From: Euleptes europaea
Lineage: Eukaryota > Chordata > Lepidosauria > Squamata > Sphaerodactylidae
Reading direction: 5' to 3'
Length of the DNA stretch: 64,000 bases
Assembly: GCF_029931775.1 (NCBI RefSeq)
Contig: NC_079312.1
Coordinates: forward strand, 11,353,821-11,417,820
Shown: piece by piece, positions 33,561 to 44,509 of the stretch
Layout: every line of letters starts with the position of its first letter
Numbering within the stretch: the first letter of the stretch is position 1
Notes under the pieces: generated by a model
Told to the model about the DNA's origin: nothing
Seen by the model: the letters and a program-made list of their open reading frames with translations, nothing else
Database searches by the model: none
Translations under genes and position numbers: made by a program

Positions 33561-34094
33561 AAATGGAAAGGGCTTTTTAGAAGCTTGAGGAAACTTGGGT
33601 TTACAATAAGGATATTTCTACAATTAGAAAAATCTTCTAGCCCTATCTAGATGAGACAACTGGGGTTGATATGAAGGAGTTAACTCTATCAAATGCTTGT
33701 TTAGCAGCTTTGGGAAAAAAGGAGTTAAAACTGGATTTCCGAAACATGTTTGGGGATGAATCTTATGCTGGTTTAACCATTGTTGATTAGCCAAAATCAA
33801 TGAAGGCATTCTTGCTGAATAAAATGTAAGAGTCAAATGACTTATTTGTAAAAATCCTGAAAGCCTCAGAAAGTATTATAAATAAGTGTATTTTAGAAGG
33901 CAGCTTTGGAGATAACCCAGGTGTTCCTTAATTTGCCACTTCTAGTTCCAATTTATAACCCATCCATAATTTGGTCAGATTATCACTGAATTTTATTATT
34001 ATAGACCAGCAAAGACTAAGAAGTATCCTGAGAAGGAATGGTTGAGAGGGAAAACATACTGCTAAGGGGTGAGCTCTGAAACCGTGTGTGTGAG

Positions 34095-34400
34095 TTCTTG
34101 TGTTAAGTGCCATCAAGTCACATCAGATTTACGGCACCCGTTTGAATTAATGTCCTCCGAAACATCCTATCGTTAACAGCCTTGCTGAGGTCTTGCAGGC
34201 TGAGGGCTGTGGCTTCTTTTATGGAGTAAATTCATCTATGTTGGGTCTTCCTCTTTTCCTGCTGCCTTAAACTTTTCCTCGTATTGTTGTCTTTTCCAGT
34301 GACTCTTTTCTCAGAATGTGACTAAAGTATGGCAGCCTCAGTTTCGTCATTTTAGCATATAAGGAGATTTCAAGCATGATTTGCTCTCAAACACACTGAT
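34095..34400 (-). mobile_element. BovB (RTE) LINE 3' end
   Basis: The minus strand ends in the BovB tail (the GATGTGACTTGATGGCAC-like end) and carries, further upstream, the region matching 10900-11150. Confidence 0.7.
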
Positions 34401-34539
34401 TTGTCCTTTTCGCACTCCATTGTATTTGTTTTGATTTGAATCTAGAACTCACTTATTTCTCATTTTTGCAGTCCACAATATTTTACTGTATTTCCTCCAA
34501 CACCACATTTCAATTGAATCAGCTTTCTTCCTGTCAACT

Positions 34540-34710
34540 TTCTTCATTGCCCAGTTGGGGAGCCAAGTGGCTGATATTGTTATTTTCTCCACTTTATCCT
34601 CACCCTGGCCCAAGTTCAGCCAGCAACTTTCAATGGCAAAGTGAGGATCTGAACCTGGACCTCCTAGATCCTAGTCAGACACTACCCTCTAAACCTGACT
34701 GGCTCTGATA
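34540..34710 (-). mobile_element. tRNA/CORE-type SINE, reverse orientation
   Basis: Minus-strand head-like sequence near 34640-34700, the same arrangement as at 56410-56650. Confidence 0.45.
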
Positions 34711-34899
34711 GTTCAGGGATATTTTCACACACACACCGTGTTTTTTGTAAAGGGGGGGATATTTTCCACCCTCCCTGTCTGTCCTGCCTTTCTATGGGAA
34801 CAAAAAGCAGCCGACGTTGATCTCCTCTCCTCCATTCCATCTTACAACAACCCAGTGAGATAAGTCTGGCTGAGGCTCAATGGCTGAAAGTCAGACAGC

Positions 34900-35280
34900 A
34901 CCCCTCATGGTCCTAGTCCGACATTCCACAACTGCCCCATGCAAGTTTGGCCACGTCAGGGAAGTGGTCAAGCCCCTGTGTATTTTCATAGACTGAATAT
35001 TTTCCACTCTCAGGTCTTTGCTGCTGCCACTTTTCTGGCTTCTTGTGAGTAAACCTTTGCTTCCCTTGCAAATAGCGGAGGGATGTCTTAGAGCTACACT
35101 GTGCCAGGATAGTCTGATCCAATTCCATTTGGCACTGCAAGTTGCATTATCATCCTGAAGCTGGTGGCCAGTTTTGACATACCTCCTGGCTTCCCCCCCT
35201 TTTTTTGTGAGGAGTTATGGGCTCCACCATCAACCGTAGCTTCCAATGCCAAAAGCACTTGGCTGGAGGTGAGGTCCATG
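34900..35280 (-). repeat. Unclassified dispersed repeat
   Basis: The best copy of the repeat described at 21790-22075. Shared blocks include CTTTTCTGGCTTCTTGTGAG, CATCCTGAAGCTGGTGGCCA and CACCATCAACCGTAGCTTCC, read on the plus strand here and so inverted relative to 21790. Confidence 0.6.
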
Positions 35281-35399
35281 CTCCAATTCCTTTCATCTTT
35301 GGTATGGCTTTTGGGGAGGAGCTCATTATTACTCTATCCCCTGTTCCACACTTTTCCCCTTTTGTTCTTGTGGTATACACCTTCCTCTCAGTGACAAGA

Positions 35400-35445
35400 T
35401 GTTCTTAGGGTAGCAAGGGTAAAGACTTTGAGTCGCTGCTGTGAG
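35400..35445 (+). other. 5' untranslated exon end of the inverted KRAB copy
   Basis: The donor CTGTGAG/GTAAGTTTTG is conserved with the minus-strand donor at 25664. The exon start is unknown. Confidence 0.4.
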
Positions 35446-35616
35446 GTAAGTTTTGTATCGAGCCTGAAGAGGACAGAAACAGGGTTTCAGAAAACAGCAA
35501 AGATTAATTTGTTGATATACACATGAAGCTGGCTCACAGAGCAACAAACAAACAACAAAACCTTCTCTTCCTCATTCCCAAATATTTCATTATTTTCATT
35601 GTGTTTGTTGTTACAG

Positions 35617-35808
35617 GGAACTATGTTTCCCAGAAAGGCCTTGCAAGCACCAGAGAGGTCAACCCTGCCTATTGTCGGTGTCCAGGGGGTGGTTTATCCT
35701 CAAGGTGGAAAAGGACAAATAGGAAATTTGGAGTTCCACGGGGCCTCTCTTCTTTCTTGTTTCCCCTGGCTGGAGGGAGAATTTGGCTCTTCCACATCTG
35801 CAGGAAAG
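35617..35808 (+). CDS. First coding exon of the inverted KRAB copy
   Basis: The acceptor TTGTTACAG and donor GAAAG/GTGAGT frame a 192-bp exon. The position of the paralogs' ATG is TTG here, but an ATG nearer the 5' end (within ACTATGTTTCCC) opens a frame reading MFPRKALQAPERSTLP and ending FHGASLLSCFPWLEGEFG then SSTSAGK in phase 0. ACTATGTTTCCCA is an exact fit to ACTAYRNNNCCCR, a known promoter motif bound by ZNF143/THAP11-type factors. The KRAB exon follows at 37059-37188, but no finger exon exists on this strand. Any product would be a KRAB-only protein. Confidence 0.5.
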
Positions 35809-36139
35809 GTGAGTTGAGGATTTCCTCAAAAGCTCTTGGGCAAGAATTGGGCAGGGAGACATTAGTGTGTCCTACCTATTGTAGGTGTTTAAGTTAAGTA
35901 AGATAAATACCACATCTTAGGAAGGGGTGCATTCTAGAAATTTATTTACTGAAAGGCATTGACTGCTTCAGTAACTCATCCTGATGTCATCACTAAAGTC
36001 ATGCCGCTACCTGTGGCCTTTCGGAGGTGGGGGGCTTTGGATTGCACTGCCCATCATGAAGAGTACGAAGCTTGTTTTTTTAACTATTTAGTCGTGTTTG
36101 TCTGAATATTTGTTTTGTGAAGAGGGGTCTCTACTATAC

Positions 36140-36300
36140 TGATCTGTGCTGCCACCACCTTTCTGGCTTCTCAGGAGTAAACTGTTACTTCCGTTTAAAA
36201 ATATTAGAGGTGTTTTCTGTTGTTGATCTTGGCCAGGATGTTTCCATTCCCTTCATTTTTGGCAGCCCAACTCCTATGGTTATCCTGAAGTTGATACCAA
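36140..36300 (-). repeat. Diverged copy of the unclassified dispersed repeat
   Basis: Shares GCTGCCACCACCTTTCTGGC and a CCTGAAGTTGATACC-like block with 34900-35280. It lies in the intron of the inverted KRAB copy. Confidence 0.45.
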
Positions 36301-37058
36301 CTTTGAGGCTCCGAGCTTTCATTTTATTATTCTACATAAGAATAATCCCCCCCCCAAAATTAGTGATTTTTCTTAAACCGTTCCTTTTGTTTGAAATCCA
36401 GAATCTGTTGAGATCACAGAACAGCTTACTTGCAATTCAAGCACATGCTGTAAAAACTGCAGTCATTCCACAATGAACCAAATATCTGGAAAGGTCTTTG
36501 AGGCAGCAGGTTTGTGCTGGATGTTCTGTCCCCTGCCTCTGTCGCCCACCAGGCCCCATGGATCACATGTCCTGGAGTGGATATGCTTTGGGTTTGTTAG
36601 GAAAAAACTAGTACAAAAGGGATAGTGACTTTAATTAGGCCAGTCTGTGTTTACTGAGCTGGAGGCAAGCTTTAGAGTCAAACAGAATGCCTCTGTAGGC
36701 AAAAATGTTTAAAGCAGAAACCTTTGAAAAAACAGTTTCCATGTATTTCTGGGGTCAAACGATCAAGATAGAATAGTGTTTACTTTATAGTCCATTAGGG
36801 TTTTTTTTTTTTACATTTAATTAGACTCGACCAAGAGAAACCCAATTTTTTTGCAGATTTCTGAGTTTGTATTTCTTGGAGACTTCCAGTATGTTATAAC
36901 TGTCAGAGGCTGAAAAACAGTAATGCAATTTTCCTTGCCATTGGTTTGTTGTATTGCATTCTTTTAATCTATTGAGTGGCCTATGGGATTCTTCTTTCTT
37001 TCTTGGATGCTCGGGGACAGGAATCGATGATGAATTGGGCCATATTTTCCTCTTTCAG

Positions 37059-37188
37059 AGATCCACATTGTCCTTTGAGGAGGTAGCCGTATTCTTCATG
37101 GAGGAGGAATGGGCTCTGCTGGATCCAGGCCAAAGAAAACTCTTCTGGGAAGTAATGGAGGAAAATTGCGACACCTTGGGCTGTCTTG
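37059..37188 (+). CDS. KRAB-A box exon of the inverted copy (no fingers)
   Basis: A 130-bp exon with acceptor TCTTTCAG and donor GTAAGGATC, phase 0 in and phase 1 out. It encodes [38 protein letters not shown]. It is very close to the KRAB exon at 23114-23243 on the other strand. The conserved ENY is ENC. Downstream sequence is co-linear with the intron of the 17-finger gene up to about 47140, apart from later insertions, but the finger exon itself is absent. The exon therefore has good splice sites but no obvious coding partner; readthrough would meet a stop soon after the donor. Confidence 0.7.
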
Positions 37189-37189
37189 G

Positions 37190-38428
37190 TAAGGATCTTT
37201 TATCATGAACATAGAAAAGAAAGGAGGTGGTGATGTCTTCCTTTGGTCCTCTTGAATTTTAGGACACAATTCCTTTTGCCACAGGGGAAGGAATGGAACT
37301 GCCACCCTCTAGGGATCTTTCAGTGCATGAAAAGGAAAGCACTAAATATTTTCATACTGTTCTGCATGTCAGGGAATATCTCTCTGGAATCCTGGAAGAA
37401 TGAGGAGGTGAACTTTGGCCTCCTTCCCCCCTCCCCCCGTGACAGGAACCCTCCTGCCTTCCTTCCCCTGGAAAAAAACACAATGGGGCTTCCACTGATT
37501 CAGCTGAAATCTCTGAATAATTGATTCCCATTTCTATTTTTTAAAGAATTCAAGAGGGGTCTTGCTGGATCAGCCCAGTTATCCATCTAGTCCAGCGTCC
37601 TCTTTCACACATTGGCCGATCAGTTGTCCTAAAGAGCCAGACATACAGACAAGAGAGGCCTAGACCTTCCCCCGATGCTGTCTCTGGGCACTGCTCTTCA
37701 TGGGTTTGCTGCCTCTAGATATGGCAGTTCCCTTCAGTCACTATGGCTAGAAGCCATTTGTGTATTTTCTACAGGTCTGATCTGCTTTTTCTGCTCACCA
37801 GCCCCTGTGTCTGTCTCTGCTGCTATATTTTCTGATTAGTGCCGCCTGCCACAAAGGCAACTGTTCCTTCCACTGCAAACGGTAGAGGGAACTGTATTAT
37901 TTGTACCCCGTAGGCTGGATCTGGCCCTTTGAAGGCTGTTAACCGGCCCATCAAGCCGAGGCAGCCTGCCCAACACGTGCACGCCCTCCCATAGCCCTCC
38001 CGCAGGATGTGCTTCCTTCCCTGCCCACAGAGCTCAGAGCCAGTCACAGGGAGTGATGCTCCCCTTCTCTGTGCCAAGAGAGGGAGAGGACCTGCTCTGG
38101 AGAGTGGTCCAAGCGAGGGATGCTGCCTGCTCCCTCCCAGCTTCTTTGCACACCACCCTTTTCAGCTCATGGCACCAAGGCCAACTCCGAAGTTTAGCGT
38201 CCTACGTGCCAGTGTGTGTGCGTGCACGCAGGCTGTATACGCTGCATCCAATCTGCGGGCACCTCTGTTGCACCACCCTGCAGCTCCTTGGCTTGCACCA
38301 TAATTACTTTCAAGCTGCCCGCAACTGTTGAGACTGACCAGTTGGAGCTTATGGGTGGCTTCCCACATGCAACAAGCAGCTTCTTGCGGCAACCGCTGCT
38401 GGCATGCGGCGCTCCTGAAGGGGGATTG
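37190..38428 (+). other. Intron-like sequence paralogous to 21800-23110
   Basis: No exon is recognised. Homology to the inverted copy is clear to about 37910. From about 37910 to the copia element the sequence is unidentified and GC-richer. Confidence 0.5.
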
Positions 38429-38958
38429 TATTGGGGGATCGGGGCCCCAGTTCCTGTAAAGGGAACCCCGATCTTTAATTTATCTGCTACCAAATCAGAG
38501 GGAATGGATCGTTCCTCTTGAACTATGAGAATTGAGATCACACACACGCACAAAAGAGGCAAGACGCATTTGTCTTGAAGTAAAGCAATCTTTACTCTAA
38601 CTCAGGGTAGGGAAAAAGTCACTGGGATACAAAACAAATAATATCTGTCTACATTCTATGTTTCCTATACTTGCCAAAAGCCTTTGGCAAGGCACTAAGC
38701 TTACTTACGAGTAGGCACCCTTAGCAAAAGGAGAGCCTCTCTCCATCCTGCCTGTTCAGCAGTCAAGCAAGGAGAAAAAGGTGATCAACTACTTTCTCTT
38801 CTAACAAAGAAATCGAAAGCAGTTGAACATGCAAAGTAGTTGTATACGTGACCCTCGGGCACGACTGCAATGGTCACTACATTGACCAAATGGTCAGTTA
38901 CAATATTAACCCTTTAACTGTCTGACATGTAACAAAGCTCGCTCTCTAATACCCAACA
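38429..38958 (-). repeat. Ty1/copia LTR (3' LTR)
   Basis: 530 bp, TGTTGGG at its 5' end and CCCAATA at its 3' end on the minus strand. By eye it is identical to the LTR at 43319-43848. It is preceded internally by a purine-rich tract (about 38959-38970). The target duplication GATTG lies at 38424-38428. Confidence 0.95.
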
Positions 38959-38984
38959 ATCCCCTTTTCGAGGTTTAGTTACAT

Positions 38985-41900
38985 TCAGACATATAAACAC
39001 AATGCATCACGTAAGTATTCAAACTGTTGTCTAGGCAGTGGCTTCGTCAGGATGTCGGCCACCATCTCTTTACTTTCACAGTACTTCACTACTACGAGAC
39101 CTCTTTCTTGTTTGTCTTTTACTGAGTCCATTTTGAGTCGAAGAAGTCTCTTCCCTTTCTTAGAGTTCTCGCCATTCAGTAGTGCTATACACGATTGATT
39201 GTCCTCAAACATTGTAGCAGGTGTCAGTTCATCTAGTCCAAAGTCGCGTAGCAGTTCAATTATCTCTTCCAGCTCTGTACATGCGCACTTGGCAGCTATG
39301 CATTCTGCTTCAGTTGAAGATGTTGACACAACTTGCTGTTTCTGGCTGGTCCAGGAGATTAGGTCTTCTCCAAAGTAGAACAGATATCCACTTGTAGATT
39401 TGCTGTCTGTTCTAGTACCACCCAGACTAGCGTCCATGTATCCTATCAGTTTCAGCTCAGTATTTGGAGTTATCTTCAACTTCAAATCAATAGTTTTCTT
39501 TAAGTATTGTGTGAGGTGTTTGATTGCATTCCAATCATGTTCTGCAGGTGTGCTGGTCCTTCTACTTAGGATTCCAACTGCTGCACTTATATCCGGTCTA
39601 CTAACGTTGCTTAAGTATAGAAGTTTTCCAATAGCTTCTCTGTATTTGTGATTGTTAGGCAATAGTTCACCTCCGTCTAGATCCATATATGAAGGGTCAA
39701 GTGGAGTGTTCTTGGTCTTGCACTCCTTCATATTCATGAATTGTAGAAATTCCAGTATCTTGTTCCTTTGATTGATTGAAAATCCATTGTCTTGGTTTCT
39801 TTCAATCTCCATTCCAAGATAGTTCTTTACTTCTCCAAGTAGTTTCACTTCTACTGATTCATTCAGTTTGTTTGCAATTTCTTTTGCAGCTTCTTCAGTG
39901 TCAGAACAAATCAGAAGATCATCTACAAAGGCCAAAACAAAGTCCCATCCATCATCCTTCTTCCTTCTGAATAAGCATTTCTCTATATTTCCTTGTTCAA
40001 AGCCTTGAGCTTTCAATAATGAGGTTAGTTTGTGGTTCCATGCTCTTGCTGACTGTTTGAGCCCATATAAAGTCTTTTCAAGTTTACAAACTTGATTTTT
40101 AGTATCACAGTCCTTTAATCCTGGTGGAAGTTCCATGTATATTTCTTCTGATAAGTCTCCATTCAGGAAAGCTGTTTTGACGTCGAGTTGCAGTACCACT
40201 TTATTCCTGGAGGCGGCTATACTCAGCAAAGTCCTTATAGCCGTGTGACTAATCACAGGTGCGTAGGTTTCTGTGTAGTCAGTTCCATACTTCTGGGTAA
40301 ATCCTTTTGCAACTAGTCTTGCTTTGTATTTGTCAACAGTTCCATCCGAATTCTTCTTGACCTTGAACACCCACTTACATCCCACAGTCCTTTTGTTTGG
40401 TGGGAGTTTGGTTAGTTTCCAGGTATTATTCTTCTGCAGTGAGTCTAATTCTTCTTGAATTGCCTTCAGCCATCTCGACCGCTCCCCATCGGGCAACTTT
40501 TGCAGTTCGTCCCAACTTGAGGGTTCCACGTGGCTGTCAATTCTAGTGAAAAGACTCAGTTTCTCTGCTGGTATTCCTTTTGTAGTCCTTGTAGATCTCC
40601 TTAAGGTCTGAGAGGGTTCCGCTGTTCCATCAGCACCGGGATCAACCCCTTTTGAATCTGCAGTCTCTTGCTGTTCCGCAGGAGCAGGTGGATTGCAATC
40701 CCATGCTGTAAATGGAATCTCTATGGTTTCCTCTTCACAAACCTCTGGATCATCAAAGTTATTAATTTGTTGATTATTAATAACATTTCTTTCATCTATA
40801 TATACTGCGTTCAATATTTGTAAATTGTAAGTCTTAATGTCCATTATCCTGTACCCTTTTGAGAAAGGATGGTATCCCACAAGAATTCCAAGTTCTGTAG
40901 TAGGATCCATTTTCCCCTTTTTCTCCTTTGGGATGTATGCAAACACACGAGATCCAAATGCTTTCAAGTGTTTCAGACTAGGCTTCCTGCCATTCCATCT
41001 TTCATATGGAGTCATGTTGATAGCACTTGAAATTGTCCTGTTGTAAAGGTAAGCTGCTGTATTTACACATTCTCCCCAGCAGGGGTAAGGCAAGCCTGCC
41101 TGTAGCATTAAACATCTTGCACTTTCCATCAGAGTTCTGTTAAACCTTTCTGACAACCCATTGTTCCTAGGGGTATATGCAACTGAGGTTGCATGCTCTA
41201 TTCCTTCAGATTCAAGAATTTCTTTCATTTCTTTATTAAGGTACTCACTTCCATTGTCAGTGAACAATAACTGTATACCTCTGTCATGTTTATTCTTCAT
41301 CAGGGCAACATAAGCTTTAAATTTTTCAGCTACTTCAGTCTTTGATTTCAACAAATACACATATGCAAATCTTGAAGCGCTGTCTATGAAATGCAGAACA
41401 TATTTTGCCCCTCCTGCTGAAGCCTTGAGTGGGCCAATCAAGTCTGAGTGCACTTCTTCCAAAATCTCTGCCTTAACACTGCTTGGCCTCTGCACGTGCT
41501 TAGGCGCTGTTCCCTTTCCTCTGAGACACACTTCACAACGTTCTTTGTCCTTAAAGCATTCCTTAACTGGCATTCCACAATCAATCAGCAGTTGCTTCAC
41601 TGACTTAAAGTTTTTATGAGCTAGTTTCACGTGCCATTGGTACAAACAGTCCTTGTGGTTACAATCTGCAGCCTTCTGCTCTGTCAATCCTTTATTAAAA
41701 GCAACTAGGCACTTTGATTCTTCCTCAACATTATCCTCATTTCCATCAAAATCACTTTCATCAGAATCAACATTGCTCTCAAAATCACTACAAGCATATT
41801 CCTCCAATTGACTTGCAACATTCTCCAGGCAATAGTGCGAGCCTACTGATAGCACTGGGTATTCTCTTCCTTTAGAATCAAATAAGCGACATTTGTCTCT

Positions 41901-43088
41901 TTTTATAGACACTTCAAAGTCTGCATCCACTAATTTATTCACGGACAGTAAATTTTCATCTGAATTAGGCATTAGGAATACGTCTTGTAAGGTCAAATGC
42001 ATTACATTTCCACAATAGCTTTGAATTGCAATAGAAACTTCTCCTTTCTGAGTGCATAGAAATCTTTCTCCACAAGCCATAACTAATGTTTCATCACAAG
42101 GCTCTAGAAAGTCAAAAGCTGATCTCAAGCCAGACACATGTACATCTGCACCACTGTCCAGAACAAATGTATTTACACGCCTTAAATAATCTTTGGTTGA
42201 AGCTGTATTCGAGACTAGATAAGCCTTTGGGTGACTGTGCCATCTGGGCTTCCCTTGGCTTGTACTTGGGCTCCCTCTTGTGGACGATTGGGGCTGTTGC
42301 CTCCCATTTCCATCCCTCTCCCTTTGTGAGGATTTGGCGGGCTTTTCTTCCCGGCGAGAGGGGGGGGGAATTTCTCCCTTTGTTTCACGTCTCTCACATT
42401 GAAACGACCGGTGACCATGCCTTCCACACAAGAAGCATCTGATTGTGGATTTGTCATTTACACGCAGTACAGACACTCCACGAGACAATTCCTTCTCTTG
42501 GCTCCTGTCTGCTTCAAACTGTTTAAGTGCAGTCACCAGCTTAATAAGGGTTAAGTCCTCTCTACCCAAAAGATTCCTTTTTTCAGCGTTATATTTAAAA
42601 TGCAAACTTCCCAGAAATAGTACAAGAAACTCTTCTTCACCGATTTCCCCTCCTACAGCCTTCAACTCTGATTCCATATCTTGCATTTTCTTAAGGTGTT
42701 GCAAGAGGGTCATATCTCCAGACATTTTATTTGCATACAGTCTAGTTTTTAAAATCATTTTCTGGGTTTTTGACACAGTTCCAAATTTCTCATTGAGTGC
42801 ATTTAGCATTTTCTTGGCGCTATCATTATTCAAAATTATCGCAGTTTCTTCCGGATTAATTGCATTGGCAATCAAATTCATTGCCTGGGCATCTGCAATC
42901 TTAAATTTCTTTAGGGCTTCTCTATCTGTGTCAGCTGGCGGGTCTTCATTCAAAACGTGATTCACCCCAATTGCTGTTAAAGCATTTTCCACCATTCTCT
43001 TCCATACTGGAAAGGAGGCTTGGGTGATATGGGGGACAGAAACGGACTGGGGCCCTTTGGAATTCATACTTTCCTTATCGTTGCTCAT
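38985..43088 (-). CDS. Ty1/copia gag-pol polyprotein
   Basis: A 1367-residue open frame with the Ty1/copia domain order. Gag comes first, with a CCHC zinc knuckle (CFLCGRHGHRSFQC, about residue 217). It is followed by an aspartic protease (LDSGADVH, about 310), integrase with an HHCC zinc region (about 485-530) and a D,D,E core (VHSDLIG, FTDNGSEY, LSERFNRT), reverse transcriptase (FVDDLLIC, about 1054) and RNase H (YMDASLGG, about 1219, and STSSTEAECIA). Integrase before reverse transcriptase distinguishes it from Ty3/gypsy. The start MSNDKESMN is the first ATG of the frame after the 5' LTR. The frame looks whole. It is a mobile-element gene, not a host gene. Confidence 0.95.
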   Translation of the reverse strand: MSNDKESMNSKGPQSVSVPHITQASFPVWKRMVENALTAIGVNHVLNEDPPADTDREALKKFKIADAQAMNLIANAINPEETAIILNNDSAKKMLNALNEKFGTVSKTQKMILKTRLYANKMSGDMTLLQHLKKMQDMESELKAVGGEIGEEEFLVLFLGSLHFKYNAEKRNLLGREDLTLIKLVTALKQFEADRSQEKELSRGVSVLRVNDKSTIRCFLCGRHGHRSFQCERRETKGEIPPPSRREEKPAKSSQRERDGNGRQQPQSSTRGSPSTSQGKPRWHSHPKAYLVSNTASTKDYLRRVNTFVLDSGADVHVSGLRSAFDFLEPCDETLVMACGERFLCTQKGEVSIAIQSYCGNVMHLTLQDVFLMPNSDENLLSVNKLVDADFEVSIKRDKCRLFDSKGREYPVLSVGSHYCLENVASQLEEYACSDFESNVDSDESDFDGNEDNVEEESKCLVAFNKGLTEQKAADCNHKDCLYQWHVKLAHKNFKSVKQLLIDCGMPVKECFKDKERCEVCLRGKGTAPKHVQRPSSVKAEILEEVHSDLIGPLKASAGGAKYVLHFIDSASRFAYVYLLKSKTEVAEKFKAYVALMKNKHDRGIQLLFTDNGSEYLNKEMKEILESEGIEHATSVAYTPRNNGLSERFNRTLMESARCLMLQAGLPYPCWGECVNTAAYLYNRTISSAINMTPYERWNGRKPSLKHLKAFGSRVFAYIPKEKKGKMDPTTELGILVGYHPFSKGYRIMDIKTYNLQILNAVYIDERNVINNQQINNFDDPEVCEEETIEIPFTAWDCNPPAPAEQQETADSKGVDPGADGTAEPSQTLRRSTRTTKGIPAEKLSLFTRIDSHVEPSSWDELQKLPDGERSRWLKAIQEELDSLQKNNTWKLTKLPPNKRTVGCKWVFKVKKNSDGTVDKYKARLVAKGFTQKYGTDYTETYAPVISHTAIRTLLSIAASRNKVVLQLDVKTAFLNGDLSEEIYMELPPGLKDCDTKNQVCKLEKTLYGLKQSARAWNHKLTSLLKAQGFEQGNIEKCLFRRKKDDGWDFVLAFVDDLLICSDTEEAAKEIANKLNESVEVKLLGEVKNYLGMEIERNQDNGFSINQRNKILEFLQFMNMKECKTKNTPLDPSYMDLDGGELLPNNHKYREAIGKLLYLSNVSRPDISAAVGILSRRTSTPAEHDWNAIKHLTQYLKKTIDLKLKITPNTELKLIGYMDASLGGTRTDSKSTSGYLFYFGEDLISWTSQKQQVVSTSSTEAECIAAKCACTELEEIIELLRDFGLDELTPATMFEDNQSCIALLNGENSKKGKRLLRLKMDSVKDKQERGLVVVKYCESKEMVADILTKPLPRQQFEYLRDALCLYV

Positions 43089-43318
43089 TCCAGTGGCTCA
43101 GGGCTGCTTTCCTCCTCACAGGATCCAAGCGCGGCGCGCGGGGTTAAGTTTCCTGCCGTCCTTTGCAGACCAGGCTGCTGGCTCCGTCACAGGAAAAATT
43201 CCCTCTGGGCGTTTGTAAATCCTTTCGTCTCCAGTGAAGATCCCAAAAGCAAAAAAAAAGTGCGGTGTGATCCTATCTCAATAGCCAAAATAAAAACCAA
43301 GCGTACTCAGCTACCACT

Positions 43319-43848
43319 TATTGGGGGATCGGGGCCCCAGTTCCTGTAAAGGGAACCCCGATCTTTAATTTATCTGCTACCAAATCAGAGGGAATGGATC
43401 GTTCCTCTTGAACTATGAGAATTGAGATCACACACACGCACAAAAGAGGCAAGACGCATTTGTCTTGAAGTAAAGCAATCTTTACTCTAACTCAGGGTAG
43501 GGAAAAAGTCACTGGGATACAAAACAAATAATATCTGTCTACATTCTATGTTTCCTATACTTGCCAAAAGCCTTTGGCAAGGCACTAAGCTTACTTACGA
43601 GTAGGCACCCTTAGCAAAAGGAGAGCCTCTCTCCATCCTGCCTGTTCAGCAGTCAAGCAAGGAGAAAAAGGTGATCAACTACTTTCTCTTCTAACAAAGA
43701 AATCGAAAGCAGTTGAACATGCAAAGTAGTTGTATACGTGACCCTCGGGCACGACTGCAATGGTCACTACATTGACCAAATGGTCAGTTACAATATTAAC
43801 CCTTTAACTGTCTGACATGTAACAAAGCTCGCTCTCTAATACCCAACA
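43319..43848 (-). repeat. Ty1/copia LTR (5' LTR)
   Basis: Paired with the LTR at 38429-38958, offset exactly 4890 bases with no differences seen. The target duplication GATTG lies at 43849-43853. Confidence 0.95.
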
Positions 43849-44497
43849 GATTGCTATAGAGATTTTCCCCATTCTTGGTGCTGCTGGTAGGAGAAATCGG
43901 CTTCCATATGGCCATCCTTCGACTCTTCCTGAGCTATAGGGAAGATCAGTCCAGGGCGCCTTACTGTGCTTTCATCTCTGGACAATTTCAGTTTGATCCC
44001 CCTTTTGGAAGCTGCGGGGGGCGGGAATATTATTGTCCAGCATTTCACTTGCCCTCTTTCTGTGCATGTCTAAAACAGAAGGAAAGGGGAAGGAGGAAGG
44101 AACCCCCCCCTTAAAGGTACAGCGGCATTAATAATTACTGCCATACTGATCCCAATGGCCAGCAACGCTCTCTTGCCTCTGAAGGCTTCTCCTCAAGCAC
44201 ACTCCTATTGATCCTCTGGGCAGCAACAGAAAGAAATCTACAGTTCTGTGTGTCCTCTGCAAGAAGCACATGGCAGGGGATCTAAGGGTATTTGTTTCAA
44301 CATGTTCCTTTAATGGTTAGCACTATCAAGAGGCCTTCAAGCCAAGATCCTTCATAGGGGCAGGTCAAGCAAGACAAAATAAAAAAGGCTGATGTGTGAG
44401 TCCTCACAATTGCTAGATAGCACTAACTCCAGCCCCTTTCCTACCGGCCAGCTAGGGACCAAGGGACAAAGCCCCTAGCCCTCCTGGGACTAAAATC
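43849..44497 (-). other. Intron-like sequence; right part paralogous to 21590-21780
   Basis: From about 44310 the stretch matches, inverted, the intron of the 17-finger gene (AAAAAAGGCTGATGTGTGAG, CAATTGCTAGATAGCAC). No exon is recognised. Confidence 0.6.
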
Positions 44498-44509
44498 ATG
44501 ATAGCCATG

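Larger units (their letters stand above)
38429..43848 (-). mobile_element. Ty1/copia LTR retrotransposon, looks whole
   Basis: A 5420-bp element with two 530-bp LTRs that read as identical and a perfect 5-bp target duplication GATTG (38424-38428 and 43849-43853). Just inside the 5' LTR, TGGTAGCTGAG resembles a primer site for initiator-Met tRNA. A purine tract precedes the 3' LTR. One gag-pol frame fills the interior. Identical LTRs mean a recent insertion. It sits in the inverted KRAB copy and is absent from the other copy, so it arrived after that duplication. Ty1/copia elements are uncommon in amniotes. Confidence 0.95.

Noticed and set aside
38429-43848. Ty3/gypsy or retrovirus for the LTR element
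   Set aside because: Integrase precedes reverse transcriptase and there is no envelope gene, which is the Ty1/copia order.
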